From: Phyllobacterium zundukense | GTDB taxonomy: Bacteria; Pseudomonadota; Alphaproteobacteria; Rhizobiales; Rhizobiaceae | Assembly: GCF_002764115.1 (NCBI RefSeq) | Contig: NZ_CP017942.1 | Span: 381,001-445,000 of the forward strand | Length of the DNA: 64,000 nt | Reading direction: 5' to 3' | Shown here: in pieces, positions 17,661-26,453 of the stretch | Layout of the letters: every line of letters begins with the position of its first letter | Position numbering within the stretch: position 1 is the first letter of the stretch | The notes under the pieces: generated by a model | What the model saw: the letters and a program-made list of their open reading frames with translations, nothing else | What the model was told of the DNA's origin: nothing | Databases searched by the model: none | Position numbers and translations under genes: made by a program

Positions 17661-18709
17661 GCCGTGTCGCGCAATTCCTTTTTCGTCGCAGAGGAGGCAA
17701 GGGCTGGCATTGGACGGATATCGTGACCTGGGTCTGGCTCGTAGGGGGCCTGTTCATCATGTTTGGTCCCGCGGTCTGGCTCGTCGGCTCGTCCTTCAAG
17801 TCGCCTGCAGCGCTTGCAGAGTTTCCCCCGACCATATTGCCCTACGTGACCCAGAAAGTGACCGTCGAGGGGTTCGACAAACCACTCGATCTTTATGAAG
17901 TGACGCTACCAGACGGCGTCAAGGCAAAGCTCGCCGAAGTTCGGCGTATTGGCGTTGTCAGCCAGATGATCGATCCCGGCAATCCGGGAGAGGTCATCAA
18001 GGTGAACATCTCGCAACGCTCGCCGGTTCGCGAGATGTCCTTCGCTTCGGAGAATTACACCGAACCGTTCACGCACTTCGACTTTGTGCGGTACCTTTGG
18101 AATTCGGTCTTCGTGACGGTGGTGGCCACCCTGATCACTCTGGTCGTCAATTCAATGGCCGCCTTTGCGCTCAGCAAATATGAGTTTCGTGGTCGGACGG
18201 TAGCCATGCTTGTCATCCTGGCGACACTGATGGTGCCCCTTTCGGTCATCATGGTGCCGCTCTATTCGATTGTCTCGGCACTCGGCCTCTTCAACAACCT
18301 CTGGGGCGTAATTCTGCCGACCGTCGCGACGCCGACCGGCGTCTTTATCCTTCGCCAATACATGCTGACCATTCCTGATGAACTGGTCGATGCCGCCCGC
18401 ATGGACAAAGCGTCGGAATGGCAGATTTACTGGCGTATCATCTTGCCCCTGACGGCGCCGGCTCTCGCCGTTCTCGCGATCTTTTCTGTAGTCTGGCGCT
18501 GGAATGACTTCCTATGGCCACTGATCGTGTTGTCGCGGAAGGAACTTTACACCTTGCAGGTTGGGCTCAGCATCTATTCGGGCGAGCTGAACGTGCAATG
18601 GCACTTCATCCTTGCCATGACTGTCGTGACCATGATCCCGGTCGTGCTGGTCTTCATCTTCCTGCAGCGCTTCATCACCACCGGCATCGCCGGAACCGGA
18701 CTGAAATAA
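17657..18709 (+). CDS. ABC transporter permease, MalG type
   Basis: The 350-residue second permease has an N-terminal span, a periplasmic segment of about 90 residues with beta character ([20 protein letters not shown]), then five spans. The EAA loop reads [24 protein letters not shown]. The extended periplasmic segment is longer than in classical MalG and is seen in some rhizobial sugar importers. ATGA coupling joins it to the first permease, and the ATPase gene follows after 11 bases. Confidence 0.92.
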   Translation: MSRVAQFLFRRRGGKGWHWTDIVTWVWLVGGLFIMFGPAVWLVGSSFKSPAALAEFPPTILPYVTQKVTVEGFDKPLDLYEVTLPDGVKAKLAEVRRIGVVSQMIDPGNPGEVIKVNISQRSPVREMSFASENYTEPFTHFDFVRYLWNSVFVTVVATLITLVVNSMAAFALSKYEFRGRTVAMLVILATLMVPLSVIMVPLYSIVSALGLFNNLWGVILPTVATPTGVFILRQYMLTIPDELVDAARMDKASEWQIYWRIILPLTAPALAVLAIFSVVWRWNDFLWPLIVLSRKELYTLQVGLSIYSGELNVQWHFILAMTVVTMIPVVLVFIFLQRFITTGIAGTGLK

Positions 18710-18720
18710 AGGGGATATTC

Positions 18721-19806
18721 ATGGGCCATATCAAGCTTACCAATGTCGCAAAGTCCTTCGGCAGTGTCGATGTGCTTCATGATATCAATCTTGAGATAGC
18801 GGACAGCGAATTCGTCGTATTTGTCGGCCCCTCCGGTTGCGGCAAGTCCACCTTGCTCCGGATGATCGCCGGTCTTGAGCGGCCGACCAGCGGTGAACTC
18901 GCTATTGACGGAAAGGTGGTTAACACCGTTCCCGCCGCCGACCGCGGGCTGGCGATGGTTTTTCAGTCCTATGCCCTCTATCCCCACATGAGCGTTCGCC
19001 AGAACCTCGCATTCGGCCTGGAAAATACCAAGATGCCGACGGCGGAGATAGCGGAGCGCATCGGAGAGGCGGCACGCATGCTCGAGATCGAGCCCTATCT
19101 CGAGCGAAGGCCGGGCCAGCTTTCGGGCGGTCAACGCCAACGCGTCGCCATCGGCCGGGCAATCGTACGCCGACCGGTCGCCTTCCTGCTCGACGAGCCA
19201 CTTTCCAATCTCGATGCTGAACTTCGTGGCTCCACGCGCGCGGAGATTGCCGCGCTCCATGCAAGGCTTTCAGCCACGATGATCTATGTGACACACGATC
19301 AGGTCGAGGCCATGACACTCGCCGACAGGATCGTGGTGCTTCGTGCTGGTCGTATCGAACAGATCGGCACGCCGCTGGAACTCTATAATTCGCCGGCCAA
19401 CCGCTTTGTTGCCGGCTTCATCGGCTCGCCGCACATGAATTTTCTCGAAGGCACGGTAGAATCGCTCCAGTCGAGCAAGGCGGTCGTGGCATTGATCGGT
19501 GGACATCGGTTGGAAGTACCAGCTGACGGCACGAGCATCGCCAAGGGCGCACGCGTGACCTTAGGTGTACGCCCTCAGCACATCTCGATTGGCGGCGCCA
19601 CGCACGGCATTCCAGCAAAAATAAAACTGGTAGAAGCGCTCGGCTCCGAGACCGTTCTCCATACCGACGTCGCCGGCCAGAAGGTGTTAGTGGTTGCTTC
19701 AGGGCAATACGATCTAATGCCGGGTACTGATATTCGCTTGTCGCTATCGACGGCGCCGCTTCACGTATTCAACGAAAAGGGTCTCCGCTTTGGCCACACC
19801 GTTTGA
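18721..19806 (+). CDS. ABC transporter ATP-binding protein, MalK/UgpC type
   Basis: The 361-residue protein has Walker A (GPSGCGKST), Q-loop ([12 protein letters not shown]), the ABC signature ([14 protein letters not shown]), Walker B ([13 protein letters not shown]), the H-loop (YVTHDQ) and a C-terminal TOBE/MalK regulatory domain (about 240-360). ATG 18721 follows AAAGGGG. It powers the importer built by the two preceding permeases, and MalK-type ATPases can often serve several sugar importers. The 3' end overlaps the dehydrogenase start by 17 bases. Confidence 0.95.
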   Translation: MGHIKLTNVAKSFGSVDVLHDINLEIADSEFVVFVGPSGCGKSTLLRMIAGLERPTSGELAIDGKVVNTVPAADRGLAMVFQSYALYPHMSVRQNLAFGLENTKMPTAEIAERIGEAARMLEIEPYLERRPGQLSGGQRQRVAIGRAIVRRPVAFLLDEPLSNLDAELRGSTRAEIAALHARLSATMIYVTHDQVEAMTLADRIVVLRAGRIEQIGTPLELYNSPANRFVAGFIGSPHMNFLEGTVESLQSSKAVVALIGGHRLEVPADGTSIAKGARVTLGVRPQHISIGGATHGIPAKIKLVEALGSETVLHTDVAGQKVLVVASGQYDLMPGTDIRLSLSTAPLHVFNEKGLRFGHTV

Positions 19807-20548
19807 TCTTTCAGGTAAGGTTGCGCTTGTGACTGGGGCGAGGACAGGCCTCGGCAGAGGGATGGCGCTGGCATTGGCCGGAGCGGGAGCCGACATTGCG
19901 GCCCTCGGTTCAACGACGATGCCGGAGACTGCGGAACTGGTTCAGCAAGCCGGCAGACGCTTTCATGCGCTTCAAGTCGATCTCGCCAAGCGGTTCGATC
20001 CAGCGGCGATCGTCGATGAAGTCGTCTCCAGGCTGGGGGCTATCGACATCCTCGTCAACAATGCCGGGATCATTCGTCGCGCCGACCTTCTCGACTATTC
20101 CGAAGAGGATTGGGATAGTGTCATCGATGTCAATCTGAAGGCCGCGTTTCTGTTGTCACAAGCAGCGGCCCGTCACATGATCCAGAGCAGCCGCTCAGGG
20201 CGTATCATCAATGTCGCCTCCATGCTGACTTTCCAGGGTGGCATTCGTGTACCGGCATATACTGCTTCCAAACATGGAATCGCCGGGTTGACCAAGGCCA
20301 TGGCGAACGAGCTTGCGCCGCACGGAATAACGGTCAATGCAATTGCACCCGGCTACATGGCCACCGATAACACCGAAGCGCTTCGAAAAGACCCGGAGCG
20401 CAACAGTCAGATTTCCGCACGCATCCCGATGGGACGATGGGGTACTCCTGACGACCTTGATACCTCGGTGCTGTTCCTTGCCGCTCCAGGCTCGAGCTAT
20501 GTAACCGGCACCATCCTGCCGGTCGATGGCGGCTGGCTCGTGCGGTAA
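19790..20548 (+). CDS. kduD: SDR dehydrogenase, KduD-like
   Basis: The 252-residue classical short-chain dehydrogenase has the dinucleotide motif [14 protein letters not shown], the catalytic Ser in NVASML and Y-x3-K in YTASKHG, with the KduD-like ending [21 protein letters not shown]. In pectin catabolism KduD reduces 2,5-diketo-3-deoxygluconate to 2-keto-3-deoxygluconate, the step after KduI in this operon. The start is a TTG overlapping the ATPase gene by 17 bases; no ATG is available upstream of the Rossmann fold. Coupled translation is likely. Closely related gluconate 5-dehydrogenases cannot be fully excluded. Confidence 0.85.
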   Translation: MATPFDLSGKVALVTGARTGLGRGMALALAGAGADIAALGSTTMPETAELVQQAGRRFHALQVDLAKRFDPAAIVDEVVSRLGAIDILVNNAGIIRRADLLDYSEEDWDSVIDVNLKAAFLLSQAAARHMIQSSRSGRIINVASMLTFQGGIRVPAYTASKHGIAGLTKAMANELAPHGITVNAIAPGYMATDNTEALRKDPERNSQISARIPMGRWGTPDDLDTSVLFLAAPGSSYVTGTILPVDGGWLVR

Positions 20549-21136
20549 TGCGAGACCGCCGATGACTGTTTCCATCCAACGGGTGAAGGCTCTCTTGTGC
20601 ATGGCGGAAACGTCACTGGAACTCGTGACGGAGGACGCCGGAGTCACGTTGTGGAGCGGCTTCGTTTCCGCCTTCCCGACGGATCGCAGGTTCGTGCTTT
20701 CCTGACACGACCTATTGACATCCAAGTGTCGCGGCCGGCTATCCGCTATGCCCATGCACATGGCGGACGCTATGAGATCGGCGCGAGTGAGCTTGTCGCT
20801 GCCGGCTGCCCAATGTCAAAAAATGCCAGCGTGAAATGATAAGTTAACGTCCAGAACCAAGGGCGTATCCTAACCGCAGACCACGTTCCCGAATGTCTCA
20901 CTTATCTGTTCAGGTCACAGGAAAACGCTCGCGGGCGTACTAGACAGTGGCACCAGCTTGTGGCGGGCATGGGCCGAGGGTGGTCAGGAACTCGCAACGT
21001 GGCTCGTAACGCTGGCATTGTTGTACGAAGTATCCGGAATACCATCCCGCTATAGAGGATGGCAGCGGGGAGCGACGCAAGCATTAAGGGTTTTATACAG
21101 TGCAAGCTCAGAGGAATCGGGTTTACTGATCCCAAA
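20549..21136. other. Intergenic region without a supported gene
   Basis: About 590 bases lie between the convergent dehydrogenase and MgtC/DUF4010 genes. A frame at 20597-20839 on the plus strand reads like decayed coding sequence but matches nothing I know. I see no clear terminator or RNA. Confidence 0.35.
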
Positions 21137-22405
21137 TCACAACAGTCTGAGCAGAACAAGACACAACGCCGCTACGGCAATGGCCATGACTGATGCTTTC
21201 CAGACATGGGCGCTGAAGGCCATCGTTCCGAAAATTGACGCATAGACAGCCTTGGCCAGCGTGTTGGACAGGACAGCAATGGCGATCGCCAGGAAAGCGG
21301 TCTGTGCCGAAAGGCTCGGCAGCAGTCCCGAAACCGCAACCGTCACTGCATCAACGTCGGCAAGGCCTGACAGACCCGAGGCGACGAGCAAGCCGGCGTC
21401 GCCAAAAACCTCGCTCGCGGCGCGGGCCAGAAATCCGACACCCACGAGAACAAAAGCCATCTTGACCACCTCATTGAGATCAAAGGGATTCTTCGGGAGG
21501 ACCTCCTCATGCTTGGGCGCACTTCGCCGGGCAAGCAGGACAGCATAGACAAGCATGACGGCTGCACCCGCAAACAGCACCGGAAGAAGCTGTGCAGCAA
21601 GTGGCCGTACCAACATCATGACCAAAAAGCTGGTTCGGACCATAGAAACGGCGCCGGCACTGATGGCACCCGCAGCAAGGGGTCTCGCCAGGTCGTCACT
21701 CGTCGAGCGCCTAGCGTTGGAAATCGTCGCTGCCGTGGAGGAGATCACGCCGCCAATCGCACCGGCGACAATCTCGCCGCGCGCACTGCCAAGCAGGCGT
21801 ACAGCGATGTAACCGCAAAAGGAGATTGCAGCCAGGACAATGATCATGATCAGGCTTTTCGAGGGTGATACACCGCCGAATGGTCCGACGGGTTCGGCTG
21901 GGACAATGGGAAGAACAACGAAGGTCAACGCCAGCAGGATCACCGCCGAGCGCAGTTCGGACCAGCGCAATTTCCGCATGGAGGCGTGGAGGAAATCCCG
22001 GCTTGCAAGCACTGCGACGAGAACCACGCCACCAGCGGATGCCACGGTCATGCTCCCGAGAACCGCCACACTTGCAAGAGCGAATGTCAGCACGGCAGCA
22101 ACCACCGACGTCGCGCTGTAGTTCTTCTCTGCGATCGCCTCGCGCAACTGAAACACTGCGAACACGGCTGTTAGGGTCACCAGGAATCCGACGAGGACGA
22201 CTCCCGGGATCCCGCCGGGACGTGCAAGAAAATGTTCGAGCAATCCGGCGACGCCGCCGAGCAGGCCAATCAGCGTGAAGGTACGAATACCGGCGGTACG
22301 GCTGCCTTCCTCCTCATCCTTTTCACGCCAATGCCGTTCGATACCAACCGCAGCGCCGATAGCAATCGCCAACCCCATGCGTTGAAAAATTTCGATATCA
22401 TCCAT
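21137..22405 (-). CDS. MgtC/SapB + DUF4010 membrane protein
   Basis: The N-terminal region (about 1-145) is MgtC-like: FQRMGLAIAIGAAVGIERHW, then GIRTFTLIGLLGGVAG. The rest (about 170-422) is the DUF4010 domain with VAGAIGGVISSTAATISNARR. About twelve hydrophobic segments make this an inner-membrane protein. The fused MgtC-DUF4010 form is widespread and of unknown function, sometimes linked with cation homeostasis. ATG 22405 is the first start consistent with MgtC homologues; the frame's 74-codon extension is not conserved-looking. It is not in an obvious operon. Confidence 0.85.
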   Translation of the reverse strand: MDDIEIFQRMGLAIAIGAAVGIERHWREKDEEEGSRTAGIRTFTLIGLLGGVAGLLEHFLARPGGIPGVVLVGFLVTLTAVFAVFQLREAIAEKNYSATSVVAAVLTFALASVAVLGSMTVASAGGVVLVAVLASRDFLHASMRKLRWSELRSAVILLALTFVVLPIVPAEPVGPFGGVSPSKSLIMIIVLAAISFCGYIAVRLLGSARGEIVAGAIGGVISSTAATISNARRSTSDDLARPLAAGAISAGAVSMVRTSFLVMMLVRPLAAQLLPVLFAGAAVMLVYAVLLARRSAPKHEEVLPKNPFDLNEVVKMAFVLVGVGFLARAASEVFGDAGLLVASGLSGLADVDAVTVAVSGLLPSLSAQTAFLAIAIAVLSNTLAKAVYASIFGTMAFSAHVWKASVMAIAVAALCLVLLRLL

Positions 22406-22797
22406 AGCCGCAATATCCGCAGCGTATTGGCTATCCGTCAATCTCCAATTGTTTCGCGGGGCGCTTGAGCGGATTGTACCTTCGGCAGCATCCTGGGCGA
22501 CACCATGACATGCTAGCAAGAGGTATCTATTGATACGCCGGTCGATGCTGCTTCGTCGACTCGAAGTCAAACGCTGGAGTGACTTATCCGAAGGCTCCGG
22601 CCGGCTTGAATGGTTCGAGACATCCAAATCAATCGCCTTACGGGCATCGCGATTGCCACTGGCGACCTTTGCAGGTCATCAATCATCAGAGTGCGCACGT
22701 TGCAACGGCATAGTTTGTGATAGGGCTGTTCAATTCACGTGGCTGTCACCGATCCATTGTACTTCTCGGTAACGACATGACAGTGACGGAGCGTGAA

Positions 22798-23757
22798 ATG
22801 TTCGCAGATCTCAAATTGGCAACCACCATTGCCGCCTTGATGGTGGTAGTTGCCTTCCCCGCCCTCTCGCAAACCGCTGATACCGGGGACACGATCAGCG
22901 AAAGGGTCAAGACCTTGGACAGGGGAACCGTCTGGAAGGCCGTCGGGCAAATCCAATTGTCCTTTCCGACGTTTCACCCACAGGGAATGGTGAAGATCGG
23001 TGATTTTTTCTACATCACGTCTGTGGAGATCACCAAGCCTACCACGAAATACGACACGTCGCAGGGCGGTTATGATCGCGATACGGGAGAAGGCAAGGGT
23101 CATCTCTTCAAGGTCGATTCAAACGGCAATCTCGTCGAAGATGTGATCCTAGGCGAAGGCTCGATCTATCATCCGGGTGGAATTGACTTCGACGGAAAAG
23201 CGATTTTCGTACCGGTTGCCGAATACAGGCCGAATAGCGTGTCCATCATCTACAAAGTCGATCCCCAGACAATGAAGCCGCAGGAAGTTTTTCGCTACAG
23301 GGACCATCTTGGCGGCGTAGTCCACGACAGCGAGAAGAAGACCTTGAACGCAGTCAGCTGGGGATCGCGGCGCTTCTACGCCTTTACACTTGACGAGAAC
23401 GGACAGGTGACGAACGCCGATGTTGACCGTGGACAGTTGGCCACGCTGAACCCGGCCCACTATATCGATTATCAGGATTGCAAATATCTTGGCCACAGCG
23501 AAATGCTCTGTGGTGGGTTGACCAACTATCAGGTCAAGAAGGATGGCCCGAAATTCGCGCTGGGCGGTCTCGAGATCATCAATCTTGCTTCCGGTCACCC
23601 TGTTTACCAAATTCCGGTCCAGCTCTGGACGGAGTCCGGGCTTCCCATGACACAAAACCCGTTCTGGATCGAACCAACAGACAATAGCCTGATGGCCTAT
23701 TTCGCACCAGAAGATGATAAATCGACCATCTACATTTACGAAGCGCAGGGGAGATAA
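22798..23757 (+). CDS. Exported DUF6454-like protein
   Basis: The product of 319 residues begins MFADLKLATTIAALMVVVAF with a Sec-type signal ending at PALSQ. The mature protein resembles a beta-propeller or strictosidine-synthase-like fold: repeated strand motifs such as HPQGMVKIGDFFYITSVE, HPGGIDFDGKAIFVPVAEY, HDSEKKTLNAVSWGSRRFYAF and DCKYLGHSEMLCGG. This pattern fits the DUF6454 family of periplasmic or secreted proteins with unknown role. ATG 22798 follows GGAG; an ATG at 22777 is possible. It is a single-gene unit. Confidence 0.75.
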   Translation: MFADLKLATTIAALMVVVAFPALSQTADTGDTISERVKTLDRGTVWKAVGQIQLSFPTFHPQGMVKIGDFFYITSVEITKPTTKYDTSQGGYDRDTGEGKGHLFKVDSNGNLVEDVILGEGSIYHPGGIDFDGKAIFVPVAEYRPNSVSIIYKVDPQTMKPQEVFRYRDHLGGVVHDSEKKTLNAVSWGSRRFYAFTLDENGQVTNADVDRGQLATLNPAHYIDYQDCKYLGHSEMLCGGLTNYQVKKDGPKFALGGLEIINLASGHPVYQIPVQLWTESGLPMTQNPFWIEPTDNSLMAYFAPEDDKSTIYIYEAQGR

Positions 23758-24321
23758 CACGACCTCGCACTTGTCAGCGCAATCGCGGCGTAGCGGCAGT
23801 GGCGATTGATGCGATACCTCCTGCAGCCTGACCGCTGCTTGTGCGGACTAAGTGTGCATACCAACTACCCGCAAGGCAGATGAGGCGGCCCGTTCCCGAC
23901 AGATTGGGTGGGGGTGTCAATCCAAAGTTCCCCGGCGCCCCTTGAGGGCGCGTTTGGGATTTGGATCGAGAGCTGAGCGACAAGGCCGACGGTTTACAAT
24001 TCTGCTTTTATGAAGATACCCGATTCCTTCGCCTGCATCGATAAAAGCTTCGCGCGCAACGCGAATACCTTCTACCCTTTCTAATATGTCCAGACAATCG
24101 ATATCGACGTCCTTCTGAACAACGGAACTCGCGTCCAATTGTGTCACCTCAAAAATTTGCGACGGAACCCCAAACACACCATTACCGCGATGACATAACT
24201 AAGATGGCATTGCATGTGGTGTGTCGCCGTCGTACCGTGTAGCAGCGTAAAGTGCTCAGTGCATGGCCGGAGCCAAAGTCCGGTCGCGCGTTTCAACCCG
24301 TTGAATGAGTAGTCGCGGATC
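23758..24321. other. Intergenic region upstream of nuoH
   Basis: About 565 bases with no supported gene. On the minus strand 23917-24177 has an open frame with coding-like composition (VVQKDVDIDCLDILERVEGIRVAREAFIDAG) that may be a decayed fragment, but I cannot name it. The nuoH promoter should lie near the right end. Confidence 0.35.
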
Positions 24322-25308
24322 ATGGAACTTATCGTCGCCCTTGGCCTGATCGCCTTCAAGGTCGCGTTGCTGATTGCGATCCTGCTGCTGCTGCCCTTGC
24401 CGCTAACCTGGCTGGAACGCAAGATTGCCGGGCACATGCAGCAGCGGATGGGGCCGATGCGCGTGGGTTGGCACGGGCTGTTGCAGCCGGTGGCGGACGG
24501 AATCAAGCTCTTAACTAAAGAGGACCACATCCCGGCCGAGGCCGACCGCTTCCTGTTCAAACTGGCGCCAATCCTGGCGCTCGCCCCGCCTTTTGTGGTG
24601 TTCGTCGCGATCCCCTTCGGCGAAACCGTCTCGATCCTCGGCGCCGAGATCACACTCTACGTCTCCAACATGAATGTGGCGCTCCTTTTCGTCTTGGCCG
24701 TGATCGGCCTCGAAGTCTATGGCGTCATCTTCGGCGGCTGGGCCGCTAACAGCAAATACGCTGTCCTTGGCAGCCTCAGGACCTGCGCGCAGATGATCAG
24801 TTACGAGATCCCGATGGGGTTCGCGGTCATCGGCGTCGTAATGTTGGCGCAATCCATGAGCCTGCTCGATATCGTGCGGGCGCAAGCCGATGTCTGGAAC
24901 ATCGTATACCAACCGGTCGGCTTCTTCGTGTTCTTCGTCGCCGGACTGGCCGAAGCACAGCGCATTCCCTTCGACCTGGCGGAAGCGGAAGGCGATTTGG
25001 GGGCCGGCTTCCATACCGAATACAGCGGTATCCGCTTTGCGTTCTTCATGATCAGCGAATACGCCATCATGTTGCTGGTATCGGTGTTGGTGGTGATCCT
25101 GTTCTTTGGTGGCTGGAATGGCGTACTCATCCCCTTGCCACCGCTCCTCTGGTTTGTGCTCAAGGTCGCGTTCTTCGTCTATTTGTTTATATGGTTCCGC
25201 TTCACTTTCCCCCGCTACCGCTACGACCAACTGATGGCGATCGGATGGAAAGTCTTGCTTCCTTTGTCGATGGCGAACATAATAATAACCGGTATTGTTT
25301 TCTTTTAG
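24322..25308 (+). CDS. nuoH: NADH-quinone oxidoreductase subunit H
   Basis: The 328-residue protein has about eight membrane helices and the NuoH signatures: LPLTWLERKIAGHMQQRMGPMRVG, the quinone-channel loop GVIFGGWAANSKYAVLGSLR, SYEIPMG, and AEAQRIPFDLAEAEGDLGAG. NuoH links the hydrophilic arm to the proton-pumping arm and forms part of the quinone tunnel. It is on the plus strand with nuoI, opposite to the other nuo genes, and converges on nuoG. The start 24322 has no strong ribosome site but matches the normal N-terminus. Confidence 0.95.
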   Translation: MELIVALGLIAFKVALLIAILLLLPLPLTWLERKIAGHMQQRMGPMRVGWHGLLQPVADGIKLLTKEDHIPAEADRFLFKLAPILALAPPFVVFVAIPFGETVSILGAEITLYVSNMNVALLFVLAVIGLEVYGVIFGGWAANSKYAVLGSLRTCAQMISYEIPMGFAVIGVVMLAQSMSLLDIVRAQADVWNIVYQPVGFFVFFVAGLAEAQRIPFDLAEAEGDLGAGFHTEYSGIRFAFFMISEYAIMLLVSVLVVILFFGGWNGVLIPLPPLLWFVLKVAFFVYLFIWFRFTFPRYRYDQLMAIGWKVLLPLSMANIIITGIVFF

Positions 25309-25337
25309 GGGCCGCAACGGCTCCTAGCGGGGCGGCG

Positions 25338-25904
25338 ATGTCGCGCGTACGGGAAAGAGTCGGAACATGGATCGGATGGGCGTTCTTTGCCGATCTGGCG
25401 AGCGCCTTGGGTCTGACTTTCGGCTACATGTTCTCCAGATCCGTGACCATGCAGTATCCGGACAAGGAAAAATGGTTGCCCTACTCGCGTTACCGCGGGC
25501 ATCACTTCCTGAAACGCGACCAAGAGGGCGAGATCAAATGCGTGGCCTGCGAACTTTGCGCGCGGATTTGTCCCTGCGACTGTATCGAAGTCATCCCCTA
25601 CGAGGACGAGAAGGGCAACCGTCGCCCGGCAAAATTCGAAATCGACATGGCCCGGTGCCTATTCTGCGGGCTGTGCGAGGACGCCTGCCCGGCGGACGCG
25701 ATCGCGCTTGGCCAACAGTACGAATTCTCTAGTTTTTCCTCGCGTGACCTGGTGATCGGGCGTGACAATCTGCTCGGCAAGCCGGGCAAGGCGACGACCG
25801 GCGGCGGCGTAGTCGCTGCGCGACTGAACACCGAACAGGACGTTTTAGTCGAGACGAGCGAGCCGCAGGGGTACAACTGGTGGCGGAATATCCGGCAAAT
25901 GTGA
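25338..25904 (+). CDS. nuoI: NADH-quinone oxidoreductase subunit I
   Basis: The 188-residue ferredoxin-like subunit has two 4Fe-4S motifs, CVACELCARICP and CLFCGLCEDACP, which hold clusters N6a and N6b and carry electrons towards N2. The N-terminal helix and the RSVTMQYPDKEKW segment are typical. The C-terminal tail (about residues 135-188) is longer than in mitochondrial-type NuoI. ATG 25338 lies 29 bases after nuoH and in the right place for the family N-terminus. Confidence 0.95.
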   Translation: MSRVRERVGTWIGWAFFADLASALGLTFGYMFSRSVTMQYPDKEKWLPYSRYRGHHFLKRDQEGEIKCVACELCARICPCDCIEVIPYEDEKGNRRPAKFEIDMARCLFCGLCEDACPADAIALGQQYEFSSFSSRDLVIGRDNLLGKPGKATTGGGVVAARLNTEQDVLVETSEPQGYNWWRNIRQM

Positions 25905-25949
25905 ACGCGCGCCTGCCGTCAAGCCGGAGCGCGCAGACAGGAGGCTCAG

Positions 25950-26390
25950 ATGCATGTCTGCCAAATCTTGAAGGCCAAGTCTCCCGAGCTCATCTCGGTC
26001 ACACCGGATCAGCCGATGGTAGAAGCCCTGCGGCTGTTTCGGGACAACAACATCGGCTTCGTGGTCGTCAGCCGTTCGCCCGGGGAGTGCCTGGGCACGC
26101 TGTCGGAGCGCGACTGCTGCTATGCGGTGGCTGAATACGGAACCGAGGCGCCCAAAATGCGGGTCGCCGACATCATGAACCGCAGTGTGGCGACCTGTTC
26201 GACACAGGATTTTCTGCCCTTTGTGATGGCGATCATGACCGAGCGGCGCACGCGCCATGTGTTGGTCATGGATGGCGGCGCGCCTGTAGGCGTGGTGAGC
26301 ATTGGCGATGTGGTCAAGCACCGGCTCGACGAAGCGCTCCGCAACGAGCAGGCGCTACATGAATACATTGCCGGGACCGCTCATCACTGA
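25950..26390 (+). CDS. Tandem CBS-domain protein
   Basis: Two CBS domains fill the 146-residue protein (about 8-60 and 73-128): PELISVTPDQPMVEALRLF...GFVVVSR...GTLSERD and SVATCSTQDFLPFVMAIM...HVLVMDGG...GVVSIGDVVKHR. Stand-alone CBS pairs bind adenine nucleotides or NAD(H) and tune partner proteins. It follows nuoI by 45 bases, with AGGAGG before the start, and is probably co-transcribed with nuoH-nuoI. A role in sensing energy charge or redox for this complex I is inference. Confidence 0.9.
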   Translation: MHVCQILKAKSPELISVTPDQPMVEALRLFRDNNIGFVVVSRSPGECLGTLSERDCCYAVAEYGTEAPKMRVADIMNRSVATCSTQDFLPFVMAIMTERRTRHVLVMDGGAPVGVVSIGDVVKHRLDEALRNEQALHEYIAGTAHH

Positions 26391-26453
26391 CGTGGCCAGC
26401 TTGAGGTGCAGGCGCGGGGTCAGAGCAGGCTACAGTGGGGCCTCGCAAATACC

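Noticed and set aside
20195..20761. Minus-strand frame overlapping the end of the KduD-like gene
   Set aside because: Mostly antisense to the dehydrogenase; the unique part matches nothing known.
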